Positions 17,084-25,056 of a stretch of DNA of 64,000 nt are shown here, piece by piece. Position 1 is the stretch's first letter. Each line of letters starts with the position of its first letter. The DNA is from Nocardia abscessus NBRC 100374 (GTDB taxonomy: Bacteria > Actinomycetota > Actinomycetes > Mycobacteriales > Mycobacteriaceae): assembly GCF_000308455.1 (NCBI RefSeq), contig NZ_BAFP01000049.1, positions 1-64,000 on the forward strand. Reading direction: 5' to 3'. The translations under genes and the position numbers were made by a program. Under the pieces are notes generated by a model. The model saw only the letters and a list, made by a program, of their open reading frames with translations, was not told where the DNA came from and did not search any database.

Positions 17084-17485
17084 ATGCAAGCCATATTCCG
17101 CAGCCTGCGTCTGCTCGTACTCGGCGTGACGGTGCTCGCGGCCGCGTTCGCCGTCGCGATGGTCGGCGCGGGCGCCGCGAACGCGGGTTCGGTCTACGAG
17201 ATCAAGTTCGCGCCGGGAAGCGATCGCGCGTCGATCGACGGAGCGGTGGTCCGTGGCGACGCCGACACCTACGCGTTCGAGGCGCGCGCGGGACAGACGC
17301 TGATCACCGAACTCACCTCGGTCGAGAGCAACGCGCGGTTCACCACCACCGCCCCGGACGGAAGCGTTCTGTGCCTCGAGGAGACGTGGAGCCGGGTCAC
17401 CCTGCCGCGAAACGGCTACTACACCATCTCGGTGGAGCCGAGCCGAGGCAACGCGACCTACACCTTGTCGGTGCGCATCGTCTGA
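17084..17485 (+). CDS. Small secreted protein with a predicted beta-sandwich
   Basis: A 133-residue protein with a signal peptide (hydrophobic about residues 9-29, cleavage near ANA-GS). The mature part (DADTYAFEARAGQTLITEL, then NGYYTISVEPSRGNATYTLS) resembles PPC-type beta-sandwich domains found at the ends of secreted enzymes, but here it stands alone. ATG at 17084 with CGAGGAAC upstream. Function unknown. Its 3' end overlaps the convergent methyltransferase gene by 28 bp. Confidence 0.75.
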   Translation: MQAIFRSLRLLVLGVTVLAAAFAVAMVGAGAANAGSVYEIKFAPGSDRASIDGAVVRGDADTYAFEARAGQTLITELTSVESNARFTTTAPDGSVLCLEETWSRVTLPRNGYYTISVEPSRGNATYTLSVRIV

Positions 17486-18114
17486 TCCCGAGGCGACACC
17501 GCGACACCGAGCGTCTGGGCGACCAGAAAGCGGGGAGCGTTCTCCCCGTAGAACGACTCGGCGTCGCGGATCTCGAAACCGGCGTCTGCCACCAAGCCGC
17601 GAATGTCGCGGTTCAGGTGGCAGCCGCCGAACAGTCGTTTCTGGACCGGGTTCAGCCGGTTCTGCCACACCCGCACCTTCTCGTCCGGTGCCAGCCCATG
17701 TTCGACGAAGTGCAGGGTTCCGCCGGGAACGAGCACCCGGCGCACCTCGGCGAGCGCAGTGGCGATGTCGGGAATGGTGCACATCGTCCAGGTCGACAGC
17801 GCGCAGTCGAAGGTGTTGTCCGCGAAGGGCAGCGCCTGGCCGTCCAGTCCGGCCCGCTCGATCGGAACGGTGGCGGCGGCGACGCGGCCGCTCGCCAGCC
17901 GCCAGCCGAGATCGGCGGGCTCGACCGCGCGCACCGACGCTACCGGCGCCGGATAGAACGGCACGTTCAGGCCCGAACCGAAACCGATTTCCACGACCCG
18001 TCCGTGCAGTCCGGCGCACGCCCGCTCGCGCAGCGGGTCCAGGTCCCGCATCCCGCAGGCCAGGTTGACGATCCGCGGCACCACGTGCTCGGTATAAACG
18101 CCCACGATCTCCAC
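17458..18114 (-). CDS. Class I SAM-dependent methyltransferase
   Basis: A 218-residue methyltransferase. The SAM-binding motif I is VVEIGFGSGLNVPFY (about residues 38-52), motif II VRAVEPA, then DNTFDCALSTWTMCTIPD and the LVPGGTLHFVEHG strand-loop typical of the UbiE/Methyltransf_11 group. The substrate cannot be inferred. GTG at 18114 is used; GTG at 18105, with GGAG just before it, is also possible. Divergent from treZ. The last codons overlap the 3' end of the convergent secreted-protein gene. Confidence 0.85.
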   Translation of the reverse strand: MEIVGVYTEHVVPRIVNLACGMRDLDPLRERACAGLHGRVVEIGFGSGLNVPFYPAPVASVRAVEPADLGWRLASGRVAAATVPIERAGLDGQALPFADNTFDCALSTWTMCTIPDIATALAEVRRVLVPGGTLHFVEHGLAPDEKVRVWQNRLNPVQKRLFGGCHLNRDIRGLVADAGFEIRDAESFYGENAPRFLVAQTLGVAVSPRDQTMRTDKV

Positions 18115-18225
18115 TCTGTCAGCAATCGTCCCCGGGAACCAGGGGCAGCCGGACGACGGTGGGTCTGCTCCCGGGGCTGGTGTCCGTATCGGGCGGGCCG
18201 GGCGTGCCTGTGCGATGCTGGCGCG

Positions 18226-19965
18226 GTGGCTGTGTTCGAGGTGTGGGCGCCGCGACCGGGGTCGGTGCGGCTGGATCTGGAGGGTGTCGTCCACTCGATG
18301 AGGCGGTCGCCGGACGGGTGGTGGCGCGCCGATCTACCCGCCGCGAGCGGCGCCAGGTACGGCTTCCTGCTGGACGACGATCCGACCGTGCTGCCCGACC
18401 CCCGCTCACCCCGCCAGCCCGACGGGGTGCACGCCCGCTCGGCGCTGCACACCCTCGATCCGGCGGCCTGGACCGACGCGGGCTGGACCGGGCGGCCGCA
18501 GGCCGGGGCGGTCTACTACGAGCTGCACATCGGGACCTTCACCGCCGAAGGCACCTTCGACGCCGCGATCGAGCGGCTCGATCATCTCGTCGCGCTGGGC
18601 GTCACCGTGGTGGAAGTGATGCCGGTGAACGCCTTCGACGGCACGCACAACTGGGGCTACGACGGCGTGCTCTGGTACGCGGTGCAGGAGAGCTACGGCG
18701 GGCCCGACGGCCTGCAGCGGTTCGTGAACGCCTGTCACGCCCGTGGGCTGGCGGTCTGCCTGGACGTCGTCTACAACCATCTCGGGCCCTCGGGCAACTA
18801 CCTGCCGCGCTTCGCGCCGTACCTGGCCGACGGGCACAACACCTGGGGGCAGAGTCTCAACCTCGACGGGCCGCAGTCCGATCACGTGCGCGCCTACATC
18901 ATCGACAACGCACTGCGCTGGCTGCGCGATTTCCACATCGACGCGCTGCGCCTGGACGCGGTGCACGCCCTGGTCGACCGCACCGCCACCCACCTGCTGG
19001 CCGACCTGTCGGTCGCCGTCGAGCGCCTCGCCACCCACGTACGCAGGCCGCTGACGCTGATCGCGGAGAGCGATCTCAACGATCCGACGCTGATCACCCC
19101 GCGCGCGGCCGGTGGCTACGGCTTGACCGCGCAGTGGAACGACGACCTGCACCACGCCGTGCACACCGCTGTCTCGGGTGAGCGGCAGGGCTATTACGCC
19201 GATTTCGGCTCGCTGCGCTGCCTGGCTCGGACGCTGAAGCACGGGTTCTTCCACGCCGCAACATATTCCAGCTTCCGGGGCCGGACGCACGGCCGTCCGA
19301 TCGACCGTGGCCTGATCCCGGGAAGCGCGCTGCTGGCCTACACCTGCGACCACGACCAGATCGGCAACCGTGCGCTCGGCGACCGGCCGAGCGCCTACCT
19401 GACAGACGGGCAGCTGGCCGTCAAAGCCGCCCTCGTGCTGTGCGGGCCGTTCACGCCGATGCTGTTCATGGGGGAGGAGTGGGGCGCGTGCACGCCGTTC
19501 CAGTTCTTCACCTCGCACACCGACCCGGAGATCGCCGCCGCCACCGCATCCGGGCGCAAGAAGGAGTTCGCCGCACACGGCTGGCCCGCCGGTGAGGTGC
19601 CCGATCCGCAGGATCTGAAGACCTTCCTGCGCTCCAAGCTCGACTGGACGGAACCCGACGAGCCCGCGCACGCACGCCTGCTGTCCTGCTATCGCGCCCT
19701 GCTCACCCTGCGCCGCGACCGGGCGGAACTCAGCGATCCCTGGCTGACGCACGTCTCGGTGGACTACGACGAGGCCGCGCGGTGGATCGTCGTGCACCGC
19801 GGCACGCTGGCCCTGGTGTGCAACCTCGGCGAGGACCAGGTCGCGGTGCCCATCGCGGGCATCCCGCTGCTGTACTGGGAATCCCCGACGATCGGGCCTT
19901 CGGCGACAACCGTTCCCGGCCATTCGTTCGCGCTGCTGGAAACGGCGCCGCCGGGCCCGCGTTGA
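18226..19965 (+). CDS. treZ: Malto-oligosyltrehalose trehalohydrolase
   Basis: GH13 enzyme that releases free trehalose from maltooligosyl-trehalose made by TreY. The 579-residue protein has an N-terminal CBM48-like domain (about 1-85), then the TIM barrel with region I DVVYNHLG, region II with the nucleophile Asp in ALRLDAVHAL, the acid/base Glu in LIAESDLND, and region IV CDHDQIGNR. GTG at 18226 begins the conserved VFEVWAPRPG block. treY and glgX are about 5 kb away on the other strand, so the trehalose genes are split here, unlike the contiguous treX-treY-treZ order I recall in M. tuberculosis. Confidence 0.95.
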   Translation: MAVFEVWAPRPGSVRLDLEGVVHSMRRSPDGWWRADLPAASGARYGFLLDDDPTVLPDPRSPRQPDGVHARSALHTLDPAAWTDAGWTGRPQAGAVYYELHIGTFTAEGTFDAAIERLDHLVALGVTVVEVMPVNAFDGTHNWGYDGVLWYAVQESYGGPDGLQRFVNACHARGLAVCLDVVYNHLGPSGNYLPRFAPYLADGHNTWGQSLNLDGPQSDHVRAYIIDNALRWLRDFHIDALRLDAVHALVDRTATHLLADLSVAVERLATHVRRPLTLIAESDLNDPTLITPRAAGGYGLTAQWNDDLHHAVHTAVSGERQGYYADFGSLRCLARTLKHGFFHAATYSSFRGRTHGRPIDRGLIPGSALLAYTCDHDQIGNRALGDRPSAYLTDGQLAVKAALVLCGPFTPMLFMGEEWGACTPFQFFTSHTDPEIAAATASGRKKEFAAHGWPAGEVPDPQDLKTFLRSKLDWTEPDEPAHARLLSCYRALLTLRRDRAELSDPWLTHVSVDYDEAARWIVVHRGTLALVCNLGEDQVAVPIAGIPLLYWESPTIGPSATTVPGHSFALLETAPPGPR

Positions 19966-20089
19966 GGGCGTGGAACACCCACTCCACGCGGTCTTTTCCG
20001 GCGATTTTCCGGCGGCGCCGGATAACGGCCGTACAACTGTCCGAGACAGGCGCTTTGCCGGAATCGGTCCGCGCCATTACCGTGGAGAA

Positions 20090-21340
20090 ATGAGCAACGT
20101 CGCTTCCGGGGACCTCGCGGTTCTTCCCCCGGGGATGGGTGGCAGCGCCGCCGCCGAATTCGCACCGTTCGTGCGGGCTTTCGCACGGACGTTCGGCACT
20201 CGCCGGGGTGCGGGCGCGGCGTTCACGCTGCACCGGCACGGAGAGCCGCTGGTGGACATCTGGGTCGGCTCCGGTGGTGACGCTCCGTGGACCAGGGATA
20301 CCGGCACGATCATCTTCTCCGCCACCAAAGGGATCGCCGCCACCGTCGTGCACCGCCTCGCCGACCGCGGCTTGCTCGACTACTCCGCCCCGGTCTCGGA
20401 GTACTGGCCGGAATTCGGCTTCAACGGTAAGCGCAAGATCACGGTGCGTCAGCTGCTGACCCACCGGGCGGGGCTGTCCGCGCTGGCCCCGATCGCCACC
20501 GGAGGACTCGCCGACGTACTCGACCACGAGCTCATGGAGCGGCGCTTGGCCGGGGCGAAGCCCGACCGCCTGCTCGGCGTTCCCACCTACCACGCGCTCA
20601 CCTTCGGCTGGCTGGTCGGCGGCCTGACGCGCGCGATCACCGGCGTCGGCCTGAGCGAACTGTTCCGTACCGAGGTGGCCGAGCCGCTCGGCATCGAGGG
20701 CCTGTACCTGGGCAGGCCGCCGGCCGACGCGCCGATCACCTACGCGCCGCTGGCAGGCACCCAGCTGAGCCTGCTCGGCAAGCCGCTCGGCGCCGCGGTT
20801 CTGGGCCGCAGCCACCGGATTCCGGGCGCGCTCGGCGCCGCCACGCGCTGCCTGTTCCTGCCCGGTCTGGAAGGCATCCTCGAGGGCGTCAGCCCGCCGA
20901 TCCTGGACACCGAACTCGGCGCGGGCAACGGGGTGTGCACCGCGCCCGCGCTGGCCAAGATGTACGGCGCGCTGGCCAACGACGGCATGCTGGCCGACCG
21001 CAGGTACCTCGGCGCCCACACCATGAAGGCACTGCGCCGGATCGAGACCTATCAGCCCGATCGCGCGCTGTTCTACCTGCCGATGATGTGGCGACTGGGC
21101 TACCACTCCCTGCCGATGCCGGGCGCCCACGCCGGGTTCGGGCACATCGGCCTCGGCGGCTCCTTCGGCTGGGCCGAACCCCGGCTCGGTCTGTCGGTCG
21201 GCTTCGTGCACAACCGGCTATCGGCCGCTCAGCTCAGCTACGACCAGTCGGCGGCATTCTGGCTGCTGCCGCTGCTGCTGAACTGCCTGCGCGCGAACCG
21301 GCGCCGGGTACCGGCCACGGCAACGCCCAAGGCTGCCTGA
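20090..21340 (+). CDS. Beta-lactamase-fold serine hydrolase (family VIII esterase-like)
   Basis: A 416-residue protein of the Beta-lactamase/EstB family. The catalytic Ser77-x-x-Lys80 lies in TIIFSATKG, and a Tyr motif in PTYHALTFGWL. A C-terminal GFGHIGLGGSFGW block takes the place of the KTG box. Such enzymes hydrolyse esters, lactones or peptides; several Nocardia and mycobacterial members (LipE/LipL-like) act on lipids. No signal peptide is seen. The ATG has GGAGA very close upstream, so the true start may be slightly different. It follows treZ on the same strand, with 124 bp between. Confidence 0.88.
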   Translation: MSNVASGDLAVLPPGMGGSAAAEFAPFVRAFARTFGTRRGAGAAFTLHRHGEPLVDIWVGSGGDAPWTRDTGTIIFSATKGIAATVVHRLADRGLLDYSAPVSEYWPEFGFNGKRKITVRQLLTHRAGLSALAPIATGGLADVLDHELMERRLAGAKPDRLLGVPTYHALTFGWLVGGLTRAITGVGLSELFRTEVAEPLGIEGLYLGRPPADAPITYAPLAGTQLSLLGKPLGAAVLGRSHRIPGALGAATRCLFLPGLEGILEGVSPPILDTELGAGNGVCTAPALAKMYGALANDGMLADRRYLGAHTMKALRRIETYQPDRALFYLPMMWRLGYHSLPMPGAHAGFGHIGLGGSFGWAEPRLGLSVGFVHNRLSAAQLSYDQSAAFWLLPLLLNCLRANRRRVPATATPKAA

Positions 21341-21417
21341 GGCGCGGAACTTCGGGTTCGGGCCGGGAACTCGAGGCTGCCTGACGCGCGGATATCCGGC
21401 TCGGGTCAGGAACCCAG
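21331..21417. repeat. Short 44-bp imperfect tandem repeat at the 3' end of the hydrolase gene
   Basis: GGCTGCCTGA at 21331 (the last codons and stop of the hydrolase) and at 21375 begin two related 44-bp units; a third, weaker partial unit follows. The array fills the gap to the convergent ilvA gene. Confidence 0.55.
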
Positions 21418-21442
21418 GGCCCCTGACGTGCCGAAGTACAGG

Positions 21443-22807
21443 TCAGGTCAGGTAGCGGTACGCCGGAGAATCCGGCTCGAGGCGCTCGCACTGGATCGGG
21501 GAATGCCGCATCCGTTCCAGCAGCGGCCCGAGCCCGTCCGGCGCGCCGAGTTCGATGCCGACCAGCGCCGCGCCCGTCTCGCGGTTGTTGCGCTTGACGT
21601 ACTCGAACAGGGTGATGTCGTCGTCGGGGCCGAGCACCTCGTTGAGGAAGCGGCGCAGCGCGCCGGGTTCCTGCGGGAAATCCACCAGGAAATAGTGCTT
21701 GAGGCCGCGATGGACCAGGGAGCGCTCGATGATCTCGCCGTAGCGGGACACGTCGTTGTTGCCGCCGGACACCAGGCAGACCACCGTCGAGCCCGGCTCC
21801 ACGGTGATCTCCGCGAGCGCCGTGGTGGTGAGCGCGCCCGCGGGCTCGGCGATGATGCCCTCGTTCTGGTACAGGTCGAGCATGGTCGTGCAGATCGCGC
21901 CCTCGTCGACCTGCATCATCTGGAAAGCGCCCGCGCCTCTGGGCGATTCGGTGATGGTCAGCAACGGCAGGGAGGCGTGCGAGACCACTCGCCCGCCGAA
22001 TCCGGACACCGCCGCGTACGGCACGGCGCCGACCCGGCGCACCGCGGCCCCGTCCACGAACGGGTCGATCTCCGGCAGGGTGACCGGACCGCCTGCCACC
22101 AGGGCCGCGGTCATCGAGGCCGCGCCCGCGGGCTCCACGCCGAGGATGGCGGTGCGGGGCGAGCGCGCACGCACGTAGGTGCCGATACCGGCGAGGCAGC
22201 CGCCGCCGCCCACGGGCACGATCACCAGGTCTGGCGGGTCGGCGAGCTGCTCCAGGATCTCCGCGGCGATGGTGCCCTGACCGGCCGCGGTGCGCGCGTC
22301 GTCGAACGGGGGGACCATGGTCGCGCCGGTGCGCTCCACATCTGCCGCGGCGGCCGTGGCGGCGGCGTCGTAGGTTTCGCCGACCGCGATCAGCTCGACG
22401 AACTCGCCGCCGTGCACCCGGATGCGGTCGCGCTTCTGCTTCGGAGTCGTAGTCGGCACGTAGATGCGGCCTTTGATCCCCATCGCCTGGCACGCGAACG
22501 CGACGCCCTGCGCGTGGTTGCCCGCGCTGGCCGCGACCACGCCCGCGGCGCGCTCGTCCTCGGTGAGCTGCACCACCAGGTTGTAGGCGCCGCGCAGCTT
22601 GTAGGAGCGGACCGCGCTGAGATCCTCGCGTTTGAGGTAGACGTTCGCCCCGGTCAGTCTGGACAGCCGCTCGCTGCGCTGTAGCGGGGTCGGATCGATG
22701 ACGTCGGCAATTCGCTTGGCGGCAGCATCGATCTCGTCCGCGGTGAGCGCCGGACGAGAAGCGGACAGTGCGTCGAGGACATCAAGCGGATCGGACACCC
22801 CGAACAT
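21443..22807 (-). CDS. ilvA: Threonine ammonia-lyase, biosynthetic
   Basis: PLP enzyme that converts threonine to 2-oxobutanoate, the first step of isoleucine synthesis. The 454-residue protein has the PLP lysine (Lys70) in VRSYKLRGAYN, the SAGNHAQGVAFAC loop, the phosphate-binding PVGGGGCLAG and SGGNNDVSRY. The C-terminal part (about 355-440: HYFLVDFPQEPGALRRFL) is a single ACT-like regulatory domain, as in the short actinobacterial form. ATG at 22807 gives MFGVSD; GTG at 22798 is an alternative. The region just upstream forms a strong hairpin that would hide the ribosome site. From memory, the Ddn-like neighbour is also next to ilvA in M. tuberculosis. Confidence 0.95.
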   Translation of the reverse strand: MFGVSDPLDVLDALSASRPALTADEIDAAAKRIADVIDPTPLQRSERLSRLTGANVYLKREDLSAVRSYKLRGAYNLVVQLTEDERAAGVVAASAGNHAQGVAFACQAMGIKGRIYVPTTTPKQKRDRIRVHGGEFVELIAVGETYDAAATAAAADVERTGATMVPPFDDARTAAGQGTIAAEILEQLADPPDLVIVPVGGGGCLAGIGTYVRARSPRTAILGVEPAGAASMTAALVAGGPVTLPEIDPFVDGAAVRRVGAVPYAAVSGFGGRVVSHASLPLLTITESPRGAGAFQMMQVDEGAICTTMLDLYQNEGIIAEPAGALTTTALAEITVEPGSTVVCLVSGGNNDVSRYGEIIERSLVHRGLKHYFLVDFPQEPGALRRFLNEVLGPDDDITLFEYVKRNNRETGAALVGIELGAPDGLGPLLERMRHSPIQCERLEPDSPAYRYLT

Positions 22808-22808
22808 G

Positions 22809-22847
22809 CTGCCACCCGCCGCGGCGGCCGGGTGCGGCGGGTGGCAG
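22809..22847. promoter_or_regulatory. Perfect 14-bp inverted repeat at the ilvA start
   Basis: CTGCCACCCGCCGC at 22809-22822 and its exact complement at 22834-22847 with an 11-base loop. It lies between the Ddn-like gene (stop 22874) and ilvA (start 22807) on the same strand. It could end the upstream transcript, or mask the ilvA ribosome site as an RNA switch. Confidence 0.7.
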
Positions 22848-22873
22848 TGAAACCCGTGCTACCTGCGCCGGAG

Positions 22874-23308
22874 CTACCTGGGAGTGAGGACGAAGACCGG
22901 GATCTGACGGTCGGTCTTGGTCTGGTAGTTCGCGTAGTCCGGCCACACCTGGACCGCTCGCTCCCACCACTGGGCCTTCTCCTCGCCGAAGACCTCGCGC
23001 GCGGTGTAGTCCTTGTTGACCGGGCCGTCGCGCAGCTCGACATGCGGTTCGGCCTTGATGTTGTAGTACCAGACCGGGTGCTTCGGCGCGCCGCCCAGCG
23101 AGGCGACCACGGCGTATTCCCCGTCGTGCTCCACCCGCATCAGCGGCGTCTTGCGCAGCTTGCCGGACTTCGCGCCTTTTGTGGTGAGCAGGATAACGGG
23201 CTTGCCCTGGATGGTCGCGCCCTTGGTGCCGCCGGAGTTCTCGTACTTCTCGGCTTGTTCCCGGGCCCAGCCGGAGGTACTCGGTTCGTATTCACCTGTC
23301 AGTGGCAT
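22874..23308 (-). CDS. Deazaflavin (F420)-dependent nitroreductase family protein
   Basis: A 144-residue Ddn-like protein. Family blocks include [20 protein letters not shown] (about residues 38-57), where F420 or a fatty-acid-like ligand binds, [20 protein letters not shown] and the C-terminal [10 protein letters not shown]. Members reduce quinones or nitroimidazoles with F420H2; some instead bind fatty acids. The start is ATG at 23308. It is divergent from a small membrane protein gene and 66 bp upstream of ilvA. From memory, M. tuberculosis has a Ddn homologue (Rv1558) beside ilvA, so the pairing looks conserved. Confidence 0.88.
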   Translation of the reverse strand: MPLTGEYEPSTSGWAREQAEKYENSGGTKGATIQGKPVILLTTKGAKSGKLRKTPLMRVEHDGEYAVVASLGGAPKHPVWYYNIKAEPHVELRDGPVNKDYTAREVFGEEKAQWWERAVQVWPDYANYQTKTDRQIPVFVLTPR

Positions 23309-23395
23309 GTCTGCGACAACACCGCGCCGATCCGCTGTGTTCCCGGCGACAAAAGTTCGCTGGCCCGAACTTCGAGTTCCGACTACCCTGAGGAG

Positions 23396-23629
23396 ATGGC
23401 AGTCGTCCATCCTGCGGCCCGCAGCGCCACGATAGATATCGCGGGCAGCGCGTGGCCGGTCTACAAGCTCGACGCACTGCTCATGGGGGTGGCGACCTGC
23501 CTCGTCCTGGCACTGATCACGGGTTCCCCGCAGATCGCGGTGCTCGTCGCGGCCGCGCTCGGTGCGGCGCGCTGGCTGATCGGGCTGGCCTCCGTGCGGC
23601 GTGAGGAGCCGGGTCAGCGGCACGCGTAG
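23396..23629 (+). CDS. Small membrane protein of unknown function
   Basis: A 77-residue protein with a short polar N-terminus (about 20 residues), two hydrophobic segments (about 27-43 and 45-63) with a tight turn, and a basic polar tail. The ATG has GAGGAG 4 bases upstream. Divergent from the Ddn-like gene over 87 bp. No family recognised; it has the look of the small DUF2516-like or anonymous membrane proteins of this order. Confidence 0.7.
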   Translation: MAVVHPAARSATIDIAGSAWPVYKLDALLMGVATCLVLALITGSPQIAVLVAAALGAARWLIGLASVRREEPGQRHA

Positions 23630-23701
23630 CGAGCCCGAGCAGGGTCGCCGCCAGTTGCCCGAACTCTCTTCGCCGGTGTGCGAGTACCCGTATCTCGTTC
23701 G

Positions 23702-23733
23702 GCGTCGGCGGAGTCAGAGCGCTCCGCCGACGC
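23702..23733 (+). terminator. Hairpin after the small membrane protein gene
   Basis: A perfect 12-bp stem, GCGTCGGCGGAG at 23702-23713 with CTCCGCCGACGC at 23722-23733 and an 8-base loop, 72 bp after the stop codon. No T run follows. Confidence 0.55.
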
Positions 23734-23844
23734 GCCGACTCGCGTATTCCGGCCATGCCATTAACGCTGTCCGGTCCGTTCCGCGATGAATTCGAGTAGT
23801 CGAGTACGCGGGTTTCGGTGGGACACCAGCGAGAGGATCAGCGT

Positions 23845-25056
23845 ATGAAACGCCTGGTTGTATGTTGCGACGGCACCTGGAAGGCCGAGTCGAGCAGCAC
23901 GGTTTCGAACATTGTCAAAATCGCGCAGACGATCCGGTTCGACGCGCCGGGACCGGCGGGGGAGACGATCCAGCAGTGGGTCACCTACGTCTCCGGTCCC
24001 GGCGCCCGCGGCTTTCTCACCGATCGGCTGGTAGGCGGCGCGTTCGGCCTCGGACTCGAGGCGAACCTGTCGTCCGCGTACTGGCATTTGGCCCTGAACT
24101 GGGAAAAGGGCGACGAGATCTACATCTTCGGCTTCAGTCGCGGCGCCTTCACCGCGCGCAGCCTGGCCGGTCTGATCAGCCGTATCGGCATCATGACCCC
24201 GGAAGCGATGATCGCGGGCAAGTATCCGGAGGCCTTGCGGATCTACCGGCAGCGGCCGCCCGCGCCGACGCCGGAGAACCCGGACCCGCCCGAACCCGAG
24301 CAGTGGCGGGAATTCCGCCGGAAGAACTGCAGGCGGGCGAAGATCGATTTCCTCGGCGTGTTCGACACCGTCGGCGCGCTCGGCGTGCCGGGCGTCACCT
24401 CGCTGCGGCACCGGTTCCACGACGTCAAGCTCTCCCGCCACGTGTACTGCGCCCGCCAAGCGCTGGCCATCGATGAGCGGCGGCGCAACTTCGAACCGTC
24501 CCTGTGGGAGGTTCCGGTCGAACCGACCGTGAAGTACCGGCGCGGGTTCGAGCGGGTCAAGCAGGTGTGGTTCCCCGGCGTGCACAGCGATATCGGCGGC
24601 GGCTACGCCGAGTGCGGCCTGTCCGACGCGACGTTGCAGTGGATGGTCCGCGAGGCGGAGTCGGTCGGGCTGGCCTTCGATCGCGATCGGCTGGCCAAGT
24701 TGTCCGAACGCTGCGACGCCACGAACGGGGATCACATGCGGCTGCACGATTCCCTCGGCATCGGCTACCGCATCCTGAATGTGCTTCGGACGCTGCGCAA
24801 TCCGCGCAGCCGCCGCTTCCACTGGGATTCCTGGCGCCGGATAGCCACGCCCACCGACCAAGGGGTCCGGCTGGCCGCCAGCACGCAGGACGCGCTGGAC
24901 TATCAGCCCGCGAACCTGCGGCGCTGGCGCGAGGAACTGGGCGGAGCGATCCCGGAGAAGACCTACGAGCAGCTTCGCGGCGTGTTCGCCAAAGAACTCG
25001 TGCGCGCTCCCGCGGTGGCCGACGTACCCCCGCTCGAGCTGTCAGCGCACCAGTAG
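23845..25056 (+). CDS. DUF2235 alpha/beta hydrolase (Tle1-like fold)
   Basis: A 403-residue protein of the DUF2235 family. It starts with KRLVVCCDGTWKAESS, has the nucleophile elbow GFSRGAF (about residues 113-119), DFLGVFDTVGALG and the His-containing HSDIGGGYAE block, which together make a Ser-Asp-His arrangement. Tle1 phospholipase effectors of type VI secretion share this fold, but this gene has no secretion neighbours and the family is widespread as stand-alone cytosolic hydrolases. ATG at 23845 with GAGAGGA upstream. The 3' end overlaps convergent treY by 15 bp. Substrate unknown. Confidence 0.85.
   Translation: MKRLVVCCDGTWKAESSSTVSNIVKIAQTIRFDAPGPAGETIQQWVTYVSGPGARGFLTDRLVGGAFGLGLEANLSSAYWHLALNWEKGDEIYIFGFSRGAFTARSLAGLISRIGIMTPEAMIAGKYPEALRIYRQRPPAPTPENPDPPEPEQWREFRRKNCRRAKIDFLGVFDTVGALGVPGVTSLRHRFHDVKLSRHVYCARQALAIDERRRNFEPSLWEVPVEPTVKYRRGFERVKQVWFPGVHSDIGGGYAECGLSDATLQWMVREAESVGLAFDRDRLAKLSERCDATNGDHMRLHDSLGIGYRILNVLRTLRNPRSRRFHWDSWRRIATPTDQGVRLAASTQDALDYQPANLRRWREELGGAIPEKTYEQLRGVFAKELVRAPAVADVPPLELSAHQ

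Noticed and set aside
23845..25056. Type VI secretion effector Tle1
   Set aside because: The fold fits, but there are no VgrG, Hcp or immunity genes, and actinobacteria generally lack type VI secretion.
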